DNA of 64,000 bases, from assembly GCA_030544215.1 (NCBI GenBank), contig JARZZO010000011.1, positions 2,342,001 through 2,406,000 of the forward strand, written 5' to 3'. How positions within the stretch are numbered: position 1 is the stretch's first letter; every line of letters begins with the position of its first letter. The stretch comes from Zantedeschia hybrid cultivar (taxonomy: Eukaryota; Streptophyta; Magnoliopsida; Alismatales; Araceae). The notes under the pieces are model-generated. The model did not search any database, was not told where the DNA came from, and saw nothing but the letters and a program-made list of their open reading frames with translations. Below are positions 24,133 through 36,747 of this stretch, in pieces. The translations under genes were made by a program, and so were the position numbers.

Positions 24133-26392
24133 CAAACTCCACTGACGAAATTTCTTGGATAAACAAATCCTGGGTCGTCGCTGACTTGCTGTTCTATCCA
24201 TCATCTTATTTGTTTTTAACTAGGTTCTATAAAAAAGTTGAACATGTGGCATGGAAATACATGTAGCATCTATGAATAAAACGATGTTACATTTAGCGAG
24301 CTTTGTGCCATCTATAAATTAACACAACCTTTAATCAAGTGTTGAGCTCTAATGGCTTTTAAAAGCATGCATGTTTTGAAGTTGACAACACTTGATTAAT
24401 ATGGACTATTGCATGGTTTAATTAATTTTGTGATTTCTTTATGTCTTGAAGAATTCTCTATAAGTAATTAGACTCGAAAGAGATGAAAGACTTTTGTGTA
24501 AGTCAGTCAGTCGTAAAGTTGAAGATATTCAACCATTGGGAGTAAAGAATACATCATCTCATATCTGGTTATCTCCAGGGTTGCACCTAAGATTTTTCAC
24601 TGCCGTGTATATATATTTTAACTAATTGGAAATAATACAAGTATAATTTATAAAAATAATTAAAATGTACATCTATAGAAGACAAATCTATTACAATGAC
24701 ATTTGATTCTAAGTATAAAATTACAGATGCATTTATACTTTATAATGCCTCTGAGTCTCAGAAGCAAGCATAAAAATTTGATCACAATGGGTATAGTAAA
24801 CACCAAATAAAAATGGAATAAATATAGAAAAACGATCGAATTTGAGAAACTTATGAATAAAAGAGGCATGGAATTGCTTTACATTGTAGATGAAGTTCTA
24901 GAAGAAAAGGGAACGACAAGAATTATGGAATTTTATGAAAAGAAAGTATACTTCCTCTCTACAAAATGAAAAACAAATGTCAAATGACATTTAAATACCT
25001 ACAATTTAGTGAAAGGGAAGGAGGTGTCTCTGTGGTTTGGCAAAACCTTCGGGTCTGGGTGCTTTTGAAAAAAAGTGACGGATGGGAAGGAGGGAGCATG
25101 CATGCATCTTCCAAGAAGAGACATGGCAGTTTCCTATTTTTTATAGGTTTCCAAACGTGCCTCATGTGGCCATGTCCACTATGGAGGGAAAAAAATATTA
25201 AAGTTCTTTTCTGTTTGAAATTTGTGGATTGTACAACAATTAAGGAGGGAGAGAAATTGATATGGGAGTGATAATTAAAGGTTAAAAGCTGGAATTATGG
25301 AGGGAAGAAGGTTAAAATCGTGTGACGTCTTTGCCGAAAGGAAAAAACACTCTGCTTTGAGAGTTCTATGAGATACTGAAACAGCTAATCCTATGGCAGT
25401 TCATGAGGTCATGGCGAATTTCACATGAGGTGGAGTGGCCGGGTCCACAACTTGGAACTTATGAGAGGTGGAATCACCTCTAAGTTCTTGTGTGGACCTC
25501 TAAGTTCTTGTGGGCTTTTATATGTCTCTAGATACATTTGACCAATCTAATTTGATGAGAGCATTTATCATTGCTGTAAATAATTAAAGTACTTTCTTGC
25601 AACAAATTACTTTGCTTTTGTCGTTATTTATAAACTAATGACAAGGAAGCTTTGTTTGCTAAACGTCCTGTATCGTTGCGTCAAGTCTCCCCTCAGTACC
25701 CGAGACATCTCGCTCATAATTAAGTTTATCTTCTATTTTTATTGCAGTGTTCTGTTAAGCCTCACTTTGTTTGTGGAATAAGCCTTGAATAAGATGTTTT
25801 ATTCTCCTAAAACTTTTTAACCTATTTTGGTGGAGGAGAGTGCTTAACCCAGGGTGCTATGGGTTATACCAGGGGTTAAGCGGAATAACATGGATATTTT
25901 GAATTCTTTATTCCACTCTTTATTCTTTTTTTTATTCTACTTATTCCTACCAAATCACTTGGAATAGCGTAGTACAATTCTACTTATTCTGGGTGGAATA
26001 CCAACAATTTACCAAATCAAAATACTTCTCATTCTGAGTTAAGAAATCCCCAAAATCTTATTCTTGTTTAAGTCATTCTGCAAACAAAGTGAGAGCATAA
26101 GGTTAATACATCTGAGGAAATGGCAAGTTTCTTATTATTATACGTCCTATGTGTCATATAGTCCTTCGTGCTCTCATCAAATAAGGGAACAAGAGGTTGC
26201 AAGACCACGAAGGCCCCTATCTTTTATTTTAACAGCAAAGAGGAGGAGTTCTACTTAGAAAGAGAGAGAGAGAGGAGAACAAGGGGAAAGAGAGAAACCT
26301 ATATGGTAGCTAAGCTTTCGGATACATGGGTGCATGCATGCACGCATGGGGTGGCCTGTTCTGCCAGACACACCGCATGATCTCCATCTCTT
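24133..26392. other. Intergenic DNA downstream of gene B, no supported gene
   Basis: Short open frames only. Sequence near 25180-25330 is purine-rich. I see no domain, RNA gene or repeat edge. The part next to gene B (26240-26390) is likely its 3' untranslated region and carries a GAGAGAGA run. Confidence 0.5.
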
Positions 26393-27695
26393 CTAGGCGA
26401 TGGGGTAAGACGGGTAGGTGGCAAGACGGCACGTGCCACGTACGTCCTTAGAGCCCCTCAGTATCCTCATGTATCCGCCTTCGCCCCATGTGTGTCCCCA
26501 AGAATTCCTCAGTATCCAGTACTTGGTCCCGTTGGGGGCAGTCCCATAACCCACCAGGGTGACTGCGTGGTTTATTTGTCCGTCACATGGTCCTGTAAAG
26601 ATGCCGGAACGGTAGAGTTGGAACTCCTTGCCGACATAGATAAGGACGACGACTGGCTGGATGGCAACAGCATTTAGCAGCGCTCGCTCGTTGTTGGCGG
26701 GCACAAGAGCATAACCACGTACGGTGGCCGCAGGCTTCTTGGAGGCAGGCAAGCAGCTGCCGCTGGGACGTGCCTTATAAGGATATGCGGCCTCCGTTGT
26801 GATCCCGTGGTCCTTGATGTACTGGAAGGCATAGGGCGGGAAACCTCCCTTACAGCCATGGTTCTTTGTGTTGCAGTCCACAAGCTGCTGTTCTGAGAGG
26901 GACAACAGCTTACCCTTTTTTATTTTTGTGATTCCTTCAGTCGCAGCTATGCATGCGAAGGCCCAGCAACTTCCTGTTCATATGTGCAATGCATTGACGT
27001 GCAAATTTTCTCAACATTGTGTCTTATATTGCAGTACACAACACATATAAATTGACAAATTATATTGAATGTGAACGTAACCAATGCATCTTTACTAAAA
27101 TTATTGGACCCGGCCAAGGCAAAGAATACTGGCAGACTAACTATCTGCAGTATCATGTACTTTTGTTCTAACCATATCAATGATTACGTCATTACGTGTG
27201 TGTGTCTGAGAGAGAGAGAGAGAGAGTAGCCTTCTTACCACACGACCCTTGGTTCTTAACGGCATTAACTGCACCCTCCTTTCTCCAGTCCTTGCTCGGA
27301 GGGGGCGCATTTTGGTTGGTAATGTTGGCATAGGACCTTGCAGTATGTGGGGTCATCTCTAGGAACGCCTCCAGGCCGAAGTTGGCAGTCCTGAACTCCT
27401 CTTCGCTACGATCTGCAAATTGGTTAAGGTCGAGAGTGTACCCATGGTCCCCGCGCCGGTTGAAGGACTCTATGAACTTGACGTTGCGCTGAAATATCTC
27501 GAGGCGGTGCTCCTTCTCGGCCTCGTCAGTGTAGGTTCGGTCGTGCTCGGTCATCCATAGCTCGTGCATCACGGCAATGGAGGAGGTGTCCCCCTCCTCC
27601 AGCTGCCCCAAGGCGGGGGAGACGAGGAGCACGCCCAGGAGGAGGACCCAGGCCACCCCGCTGTGGAAGGAAGTGCAGCACCGAGGGAATGCCAT
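26393..27695 (-). CDS. Papain-like cysteine protease, C1A family (gene B)
   Basis: Exon 1 is 27239-27695 and exon 2 is 26393-26973, with a 265-bp GT-AG intron at the same site as in gene A. I chose the ATG at 27695 because it aligns with the MAFP start of the other three genes; an upstream in-frame ATG lies beyond the promoter. The protein is 345 aa with signal peptide VLLLGVLLVSPALG, an I29 propeptide (EKEHRLEIFQRNVKFIESFN) and mature start near PPPSKDWRKEGAV. Catalytic residues are Cys155 (GSCWAF), His288 (INHAVT) and Asn309 (NSWGHTWGE). Odd points are CIAATEG after the active site, a bulky VLIYVGKEF where relatives have small residues, and CRLATYPSYP instead of CGLA. These may change the substrate pocket. 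The gene looks intact. Confidence 0.92.
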
Positions 27696-27757
27696 GGTTG
27701 GTTTGTGGGAAGAGTGCTCGAATCGATCTGTGTTCTTGCTGTTCACAGCATCATGTT

Positions 27758-27765
27758 GCTTTATA
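27758..27765 (-). promoter_or_regulatory. TATA box of gene B
   Basis: The minus strand reads CCGTGGGTATAAAGCAACAT, identical in its core to gene A, 63-70 bp upstream of the ATG. Confidence 0.7.
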
Positions 27766-27849
27766 CCCACGGCTTCGGTTGTTTTAGATTATTTTTCTAC
27801 AAAAAGTCTCCGGATTGAGTTGTCTTGGCAATCGAGTAGTCTTCTCCAT

Positions 27850-28290
27850 AGCATAATCTAAAGGTGCCATGGATAGCAATTTAGTAGAACCGGGGAGTGC
27901 ATATATATATGGAGAGTTGTTAGAGTAGGTGTTTGTAAAATATTAACGTTGTCAGCAATTTTATCGGATCAAAGAGTCGGTTCCTGCATGAGCAATTACA
28001 GTTTTGTAAGGGCGAAGACTGATCAGAGATTGTAAGGGCAAGCTCCGTAGAAGAATGGTTGGCATGCAGGAATCTTCTAGGATGAAAGAGTCGGTTCTTG
28101 TAAGAGCAAATGCACACCATAACAATTTGTAACAGTACCAAAGACCGAAAGATCCTAATTAGGGGAAGCCTTCGTACGTAGAAAACATTGCTAATTACTT
28201 TTCTGCAAGAGCATGAAACGTTCTTTGTAGCATTTTTGCATGACCAAACAGTAAGGAAATGCAAAACCAAATAGTAAGGACATGCAAAAT
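27850..28290. repeat. Degenerate minisatellite upstream of gene B
   Basis: It has the same two cores as upstream of gene A, for example AGCAATTTTATCGGATCAAAG, GTCGGTTCTTGTAAGAGCAA and CTTCGTACGTAGAAAACAT. About five diverged units are seen. Confidence 0.65.
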
Positions 28291-29118
28291 AACTCATCAT
28301 CGACCGAATTAATAACTTTTTTCTATTAAACTTATTAAGTTATTTAATTCAAAAACTTTAAGTATTGAGGGTAGAAGGCTTCATTTTTTGAAAACTATAA
28401 TATTTTAGTCACCACTTGATGTAAAATTATTTTAACATGCTCCTTCACATGCAAACTAATTTATATTGTAATACATACACACTGAGAAATTTGAGATACA
28501 TAATATGGATCCAAAGTTATATTACAATATCATATTTAAATTACTAGCTAGATCATTCAATTTCCAACATTTTAAGACACTGCGTAAGGAGGGTTCTATT
28601 TTTTTATAAAGAAATTCTGAGTGATACTTATTGCAATGTCCAACTACAGTGAACTGCAACCATGATCTGATCATAGGATCAGACGACACAAGTGTTAAAT
28701 TTTACTGCACCTCTTGTGAAACAGTGCAGTATGAACCATACCATCCGATCCCATGATTCAGTGAAGTTGGACGTTGCAGCAAGTATTCTCCAAGACATTT
28801 TGTTCGTAGTTTGAGCTTTGATGCTATGTTGAAGTTATTGGGTCATATAATTTAAAACCTTAAGACTATGAGTGGAGTAGACACCTTCTTATAAACACTT
28901 TTTAATTTTACCTTTTTTTCGAGTAGGACTATTCTAACAAAACCAAATGATCAATTATTAAGGATTTGAACAAGAATAAAGCCTTCGTGGATAACCTTGT
29001 TAACAATTTTATAATCTGTCGTCATTATGGCTAGCGTGACAGGCAATTCGATCGCCAGCTCTTGGCAGGATTCCATTCTTCGGAAAAGACCCACGAGGGG
29101 CCATGTGCCCATGGCAAG
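28291..29118. other. AT-rich flank, no gene seen
   Basis: No domain or repeat edge is found. The right end (about 29018-29118) weakly resembles the upstream flank of gene C near 45716-45870 (CAATTCGATCG, GGGGCC), so it probably belongs to the old protease duplication unit. Confidence 0.4.
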
Positions 29119-29520
29119 TGAAACATTTCTTCACTAGATTGCACGGCATACGAGCTTCGCGGCAGGATCGAATCTCACAGATTCAATTCGAAGGGTTCTA
29201 TATATGTCCGAGATGCCGGTGATTGGCCCGATCAGGTCTAGGTATGGGTGCTTGGCTTGTTAAGTTTTAATTCGAATAATAAAATGGTGCGACTGAGTTC
29301 CTATATATATCTTGTGGATCAGTTATGGCTCCTTGCATTCAAACAATAATTAATTCACCATTCAATTGCATGCGTCACAGAACACACTGCTCGAGCAACG
29401 AGACTCATATCAACACAATTTCTGCACATGTCTTCTAATGGAGATTGTCAACGATAATATTGGGAAGTTCAAAGTGTAATTCTTATTGTCTCTGGTGGGT
29501 CAACTCTTCCGTCTTTTGCC
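29119..29520. repeat. Duplicated upstream-flank segment, copy 1
   Basis: From GTGAAACATTTCTTCACTAG to TTTTGCCACTATAAAA this matches 47049-47470 almost without change. It also matches more diverged pieces at 48985-49138 and 49710-49810. It seems to mark the far upstream end of each old duplication unit. Confidence 0.8.
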
Positions 29521-30307
29521 ACTATAAAATAAGTTTATTTTCTATCTTCAATATATACTTTAGAGATACAAACTCAGAAATAGAAATTAATCTTCCATCT
29601 AGAGAAGGTGGTTTCTCTCTTCACTTAGGCCGTGTTTGGCGCAACTTATATTTGAAAATACTTTTGTATTTTTATTTAATTATTTTTTATGAAAGTCATT
29701 TAATCTTGGAAGTTATTTATGTGGTATTTTACTTGTATTTTGACTTTCAACCAAAAGTTATAAGGGAAAACTTCTAAGATTGGAGAAAAAATAAGGTTGT
29801 TATGAAAGAGTTGACTTTTCTAACGTACTAAAATTAATTATAACATCTCTCGTTCAACTCATTCTATATAAGAAGTGAAAGCCAAAAATAACTTTCGAGT
29901 AGAAGGTTTTCTTGCGTCAGGACCTAAAGAAGGTGCTTTCTTGCGTCACTCTAATTGGGCTTTTCGGAGCCTAATTTGGCGTGGATCAGGTCTCGACTCC
30001 TAAGGGGCATTGACCTTATTCGGTTATTTTTAATTTTTCGTCCTCGTCTCATTTTTTTTTCAATTCTTAAAATTTTATTATGTGATATTGTCCTTATTTG
30101 TTTCATCTATTATTTTATATTTATACCAACGTGACGCATTTTGTCTTCACCAAACCATCGATGGTACAGAGATATGAAAAGAAAGCAAAAAATGATAGAA
30201 AAAGTAGTGATGATAGAGAATCTAAGAGAACACTCCGCATCTCTTTTCAAGCAACAAGAAAACGTCTCTCCTTTTTTTGAAAAGTAAAAAATATAAAATT
30301 CATTCAA
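29521..30307. other. Intergenic DNA, no supported gene
   Basis: AT-rich with short open frames. The phrase GGCCGTGTTTGGCGCAAC near 29628 resembles a MITE end, but no opposing end was found. Confidence 0.4.
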
Positions 30308-30464
30308 TTTTTTTTTCTTTTTAACCCAAGAACCTATATAGCATCTTAGGCTAGCCTTTTAGATTATATATCATTAAAAAAATTCAAAATACAAAGGGGA
30401 ACGTACCACCTTATCCCTTAGAGAGTATATCGAAAAATCAAAATTCTCCTAACGAACCTAACCC

Positions 30465-33400
30465 TCAGAAACGAGGATGAGGGAGACCACTTTTATCGGA
30501 AGTGATCTCACCTTTGACAAAAGTAGGCAAAGATGAGGAAACATGAAAAATCTGATCAACTTGAGAGTCATAGAAATGGTTGGCTAAGGCATCAACAACT
30601 CTAATGCCTTCTCTAAGCACATGACAAAACTGGAGGTCCATGCTACTCTTGAGATTACAGAATTCACTCCACCAAGGAAAGTGGATCCAAGGAACAATAA
30701 TTTGAACAGCATTGATCAAGTTCATAAGGACTAAGCAATCAGATTCTACAATGAGACAAGAGTAATCCTACTGAACACGCATTTGGAGGCCAAGAGTGAT
30801 AGCTTTGAACTTTGAAACAATACTATAAGTGTGGCTTAAGAATTTACAAGCAGCAAGCATAATATTACCCTTATTATTTGTAAGGATGGCAGCACCTACA
30901 GAATAATCAGAGTTACCTCTATTGCAACTATCAGTGTTAACTTTTAAATTACCTGTAAGAGGAGGTCGCCAGCTAACAAGCATAGGTAAAGAAGAGAAAG
31001 TGTCAACTATATCTAAGGATTGTAAGAAAACTCTCTGAGCAGCAGAAGAGGAGGACTTTGGATGGTAAATAGCGATAATATCCTTCAAGAGACAAATACT
31101 CTAATGCAAGATGCTTTGTTTGTTGCAGTGATTGTCATCGTACTTTGCAGAGCACCTAGTTTTCCATAGAAATCAAGTAACAATAGAAGGTATAGTACTT
31201 ATGATAAAAGAGTAGCGATAAGTACCTGACGCGAGACCGATGAAAGAGTAATAAATATGATCAAAAGAATTCTTCTGGATGTGAATATTACAGTTGTTTT
31301 CGAAAAAGTTTCAACAGTAAACTACCCAATCACCATGATCAAGAGTATGATTAAGAGTTTCAATAAAGGGGGTGGCACAACAAACATATTTAGAAGTTAG
31401 ATATGTGCCAATTCTTTAGATATTGATATTGAAAGGCAATTTGTGAGCGATGGTATTGTAAATGAAGATCGATATTTGCTTTGGGATTTGAAAACACCAC
31501 ACTCATTTAAGCATAGAGATAGGAGTGGTGTGATATCTGACAACTTACCATGTAGATTTTATAGTGAACAGACCCAGAGAGTTAGGTTTCTAGATAACCC
31601 TGTCATGACCTTTAGTGATACAGAGAGAATCAACATAGTCTCTAATGATAGAAATGACATCTTAAGACAAAGAAAGAAATAGAGACTATTCAGAGGTGAT
31701 AAAATCATGAACCAACCAACTGTGAGTGTTGCTAATGGCTTCCCATTGATCATCAGAAATAAAATCCCTTAAGGGGCCAAGACCTGTCCAATCATCATGC
31801 CTGAACAACATGTGGCCTTGCCCAACAAGCTAAAAAGAGTTATCAATAATCTAGTGACGTTGTTTGAGGATAGCCTTCCAATTAGGGGAACCAGTGAAAG
31901 GGCAGGTAGAGATGTGATGACTCTTAAGGTAGGTGTTATTAATGTAATCACCTCAAATCCCTTTCTTAGTATATGCCTTCTAGCAAAGTTTTATCTTGAG
32001 GGCAGCCCCAATATCATATAGAGAACGAATACCAAGACCACCTTCAGAAGTAGGGCTTGCCAGATGCTTCCAAGCAATCCAATGCCTACGAGCACCTGTA
32101 GAAGAAGATCCCCAGAAAAAACCAGCAAAAGCCCTTTCCAAAGGATGGAGAATGCTCTTAAGAGGGATGCGAACATAAAGTATATGTGTAGGAGTAGAAA
32201 TAAGTACATGCTTTATAAGAATTAATCTACCATTAGGCGAAAGGAGATCAGTTTTCCAAGAAGCCAACATTTTTCTTACGTTATCCAGTAAGTTCTGAAA
32301 GTAGATAGCTTTAGTTGCACCTTTAAATATAGGAGCACTCAGATAAGTGATGGAAAATGACCTGTGAGGAATAGAAGTCTTAGTTGCAATTTGATTAATT
32401 CTCTATGTAGGGATGTATCAGCAATATAAAAGGAACTCTTGTTCATATTGATCTTCTGACCTGAGCATCTCTCATAAATGTTAAGGAAGGCCATGAGCCT
32501 ACGTAGGGAATCCTGAGAAGCATTAGTAAAAATGATGGTGTCGTCAGCAAATAAAAGATATGAAATAATAGGTCCCTCGGTGAAAGTGGAGTAAGGAGGA
32601 ATGATGTCTCTTTGAAATAGATGTTGCAGACCCCTACTAAGCGTTTCTTCAGTTAGAATAAAGAGGCTAGGAGCCAGTGGATCTCCCTCCTTGAGGCCAT
32701 GAGAAGAAGTGAAGTAACCAACACTAGTGCCATTACAAATGACAGAAAATCAGTAGTTAGTGAAAAGGCCCCTAATGAGATTGATCCAAATAGAAGAGAA
32801 ACCAAATTTGTGAAGAGTATCAAACAAGAAAGACTATTCTAATCTGTCATAGGTCTTCCTCATGTCTAATTTGAATATAATATTATAACCTCTGACTTTT
32901 TTAGAGATACTATGGGTAAGCTCCTGAGCAAGACATATATTATTAACAATATCTCTATTTTTAACAAAGGCTCCCTGATAGGGGGAGATGAGCATAGGTA
33001 ATAAAATAGATAAACGCTTGCATATGATAAGAGAGATGATCTTGTAGGTGAAGTTGCATAAGCTGATGGGTCTGAAATTCTTCAAATTAGTTGGAGAGTC
33101 ACTCTTGGGGATAAGCACAAGATGTGTGGATGTGTAAGTTTTAGGAATCATGCTTCCTTTGAAGAATTCAATTACCACCTCATATACATCAGCAAAAATA
33201 ATATCCCAACAGTAAGAAAAGAATCTACCTGAAAAACCATCTGGTCCAAGAGCACTATCAGGACATAAGGAGAGGACAACTTCTTTAACTTCTTCCATGT
33301 TAGACAAACACACCAAAACTTCATTATCTGCATCCGTGACAAGAGTAGGAATATACTGCAAGACACCAGTGTTATTCATGTTGGTGGACTCGGAAGTAAA

Positions 33401-34594
33401 CAAATTTTGGCAATAAGATATAGCCATAGAAAGAAGAGCATTTTGGTCAGTCACAAGATCCCCTTGGTCATCATTAAGCATGTGAATAAAATTTTTCTTT
33501 CTTCTTTCATAAACAAACGAATGAAAGAAAGCAGTGTTTTGGTCACCTTCCTTTAGCCATTTTAGATGAGATTTTTGTCTCCAAAATATTTCTTGGTGGA
33601 GAAGGATTTCATCAAGACTCTTCTTGGCTGCAGTCAGCTCATTATAAGCAAAATCAGAAGGGTTGCTATCAACCAAGGTCTGAATCGCATTCACTCTCTT
33701 CTCAACCTAGAGAACATGTTGAAATATGTTGTCAAAAGTGTTTATATTCCAAAGTTTTAACACCGATCTAAGTCTCTTAAGTTTACCACTGAGCCTATAA
33801 AGAGGAGAAACATGGAAGGGTTGACACCAAGAAAGATTCACCACGTTTATGAAGTCATTATGCCTAGTCCACATGTTTAGGAATTTAAAGTGACAAACTC
33901 TGGAAGTAGCAATATGATCATAAGTAAGCAAAATGGGACTGTGATTAGAGTTGACATGATGAAGGTGGTCCACAGTAGTGCTGAAAGCCGAAACCCAAGC
34001 AAGATTGGCCAAAGCTCTATCCAGTCTAGCTTTAATACTATTGTTATCTTGTTGCCCATTCCTCCAAGTGAAAGGAGGATCAGTAAAGCCCACATCCATG
34101 AAGTTAGCATCCTGTAAGAAAGAGTGAAACGCTGTCATAGAAACATGCTGAGGTGCATTGCTACCACATTTTTTATGTGAGTAAACCACTGAATTAAAGT
34201 CACCAATAGTCATCCAAGGTTCAGGAGTGGAAGAGGAAGAAATCAAATCATCCAAATTATACAATCTATCAAGGAGATGGCAACTGGTATAAATGAATGC
34301 AATATGATGAATCACAGTGTCAGTAATTTTAAGAGTGATAAAATACTCATGAGAGGCAACTACTTGAATAGAAAGAGAAGAATGCCAAAACACCCAAACT
34401 TTTTCAATAGGATCACCGCTATATAAGAATTGAGAAAGACCGATCTTTGTAGAGATACTGAACATTTTAGAGTTCTGCACCATAGGCTCTAGAATTGTAG
34501 CAAATTTCACTTTGTCAGTTCTGCAAAGAGAAACCAATTTGCTAATGGAAGGGGTGCCAACTCTCATAATATTCCAAACAATGCTACTAATCAT
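30465..34594 (-). pseudogene. LINE ORF2: endonuclease, reverse transcriptase, RNase H (broken)
   Basis: The endonuclease part (33707-34594) starts SSIVWNIMRVGTPS and contains TIGDFNSVV and NHSPILL. Reverse transcriptase (32834-33694, continuing to about 31980) has LGPDGFSGRFF, FRPISLCNFTYKIIS, YQGAFVKNRDI, LKEGDPLAPSLF and the catalytic FADD near 32545. Two Trp codons have become stops (RKTYDRLE-stop at 32834 and another near 32750). A thumb region with GGLGIRSLYDIG follows at 31980-32270. RNase H (30465-31088) shows LKVNTDSCNRG and GAAILTNNKGN. Multiple stops and shifts mean no functional protein. Confidence 0.88.
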
Positions 34595-35454
34595 TATGGA
34601 ACAATATATTCTTTTGGGGTCCGGATGAGTCTAGCACTCTTTCGTTGGACCGGAGGCTGAGGAGATGAGGTCTTTTGAGCACCTGTAACACAATCATGCA
34701 GTACATTGTCAAGAGAAGTAAAGGATTGTTGAAATTGGCCCAGGTCTGCGGGTGCTGGGGGCTTTGGTCAGGTTGCACAAGCCTGGGAATAGGTTGTCCC
34801 CCAGCGCCAGTCCCAGAAGAGGAATTGGCGATAACAGAGGGTATAAAAGCAGACGTGGGCTCAGAGAGTGTACCTGATATGGCAAACGATTGCCTAGGAT
34901 TAGTCAAAGAAGGGGGCTCGAAAGTAGATAAAAGGCCAGGAAGAGAGAGGTCCTCGGGACCCTTCCCATGCCTCCCGGACTCCTGGTCCGGACGCGTGTG
35001 CATGGGCGCATCCACATGGGCAAAACTTGGAAAGTAAGGTCCCTCGTTCAACATAAGGGACATCGGTCGAGCACCTGGCAAATCGCCATGTGAAGTGAGA
35101 CTCGGATTGCGCCCACCATTGATAGAGGCAATGGGTGCCAAGGGCGCAAACGTGGCACCATGCATGGCACTGTAGGCCAATGTGGGAGTGGGCGAGGCAG
35201 CGCCCGACAGTTGAACCCGACCTGAGGCAGCTGGCGGCGAGGGGAGAACAGGCGCGGAGCCCGTGTAGGTATCCTACCTTTGAAGATCGAAACATCTGGT
35301 AGATGGGATTCTTCAGCACTGTAGACTTGGAAGCTAGTGAGGGTAGGGGCGATAGGAGACGGCACTGGAGAAGGCATCACGGACAAATGCTGCGAACCCT
35401 GGGGGGTCGAGGAAGACACCAACGGAGCTTGCAGCTGCACCGAGGAGTGCGTCA

Positions 35455-36740
35455 TCAGGACCGTCTGCACGATAGACGCAGTAGAAGACTGTAAAGGGAC
35501 CATCCTGTCAGGGGCATCGGGCTCTCCTTAGACGAACAAGGAAGGGATCCAGAAGGTGGAGCGTGGGTCCTCGCCAGCAGATTAATGTCAGGTATCGTAG
35601 CCTCCCCTGCAGCAAGGGTCATATCCAGCAAGTTGTTGTCAGTGGTCTCGGTGGCAGCCCGAGGCGGCTCAGACTCATCCTCTCCAGTGGCTGGCGTCGC
35701 AGGATGAGAAGGAGTGCCGGCGGAGAAGGTAGAACTGGTGATCTCCTCCGCATGATGGTCCATACTAACGAGAGAGTGACCGAGGGCCTCAAAGGAGTTG
35801 GAGACCGTAATCTGGCGGAGAGCGGGGCCTTTGGACACCCAGCGTTTAGGGTTCTTACCTGGTTCAAGGGGGGGTTTTCGGGGGGGGGGGGAGGGGCGGG
35901 GTGGAAGAAAACCTGATGTCATTTTTGTGTCCAGCCTGGGCCTGGGTCTTCTGCCTCGTCTCTGTCGTGCGCGAGCGGCTGACGGGGGCTTCCTCGGACT
36001 ATGGTTGGGATATCTGATGCAAGGGCACCATGGGGAGGTCTCCAGAGGAAGGTTGTCTGTGTTAGACTTCGTAGGCGCCTGAGGTAAGTTTTTCTTGGAA
36101 TACCGGCGGCACTCCGAGGCCGTATGCCTAACGATCCTGCAAGCAGTGCAATATGGAGGAATCAGGGGGTAATGTACCTCCTGATAGTAGCCAGCTGCAC
36201 CCATGCCTATCTAGACTCGTGGAGGGCGATGCTGAAGGACGTTGAGCTCCACACAGGCGCGTGCAAAGGAGGTGTTCGTGATCTGGGAAGTGCAGAGGGC
36301 CACCTGTAGAACTCGACCGAGGTTACCAGCAATAGATCTAACACAGGCCTCGTAAAAGAGGTGAGGCTTCAGGGCAGGGAACTCCACCCAAATAGGGACT
36401 AAAGGAGGTTCCGTGCCGCATTCAAAGTCTAGCGTCCATTGGAGAAATCTGAACGAAGGATCTTCAGGTTGTCGTCTTCTGCAGTGCTTCGAATTAAAAG
36501 ATGGCGGTTGTCCAGCGTGCTACTGATGAACTCATGCTGTAGGGCTAGCGTTGGGTTAGCAGAGACTTGATGTCCGGAAAGGGAGGTCGGCCGTAGGGCG
36601 TCTTCGCGACCAGCGCGAACTGGAACGGGATCAAGGCGACGGTGATCTCCTACGGGCTGAAGAACACAGCAAGCTCGCCCAGGTCCGTGAAGGCAGGTTC
36701 ATGGACGCGGAGGTTCACATCAGGAATTGACTCACGGTTA
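35455..36740 (-). pseudogene. LINE ORF1 with CCHC zinc knuckle (broken)
   Basis: An open piece at 35455-36204 carries the zinc knuckle CTACRIVRHTASEC followed by a long Pro/Ser-rich tail. Upstream frames read WVEFPALKPHLFYEACV and ISSTLDNRHLLIRS, typical of the DUF4283 domain that precedes the knuckle in plant LINE ORF1 proteins. Frameshifts separate the two parts. ORF1 proteins bind LINE RNA. Confidence 0.75.
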
Positions 36741-36747
36741 CATGACA

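Larger units (their letters stand above)
30308..36747 (-). mobile_element. L1-type LINE retrotransposon, decayed
   Basis: Minus-strand order is ORF1 (nucleic-acid-binding), then apurinic-type endonuclease, reverse transcriptase and RNase H, which is a plant L1 layout. A T-rich run near 30310-30325 could be the poly(A) tail on the minus strand. The right edge is set where the duplicated flank (36748 onward) begins. Edges are approximate and no target duplication was recognised. Confidence 0.85.

Noticed and set aside
29626..29650. MITE-like end GGCCGTGTTTGGCGCAAC
   Set aside because: No inverted partner or target duplication found nearby.
35303..36082. Several plus-strand frames opposite the LINE
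   Set aside because: They are antisense to LINE ORF1, whose zinc knuckle and DUF4283-like motifs fit the minus strand.
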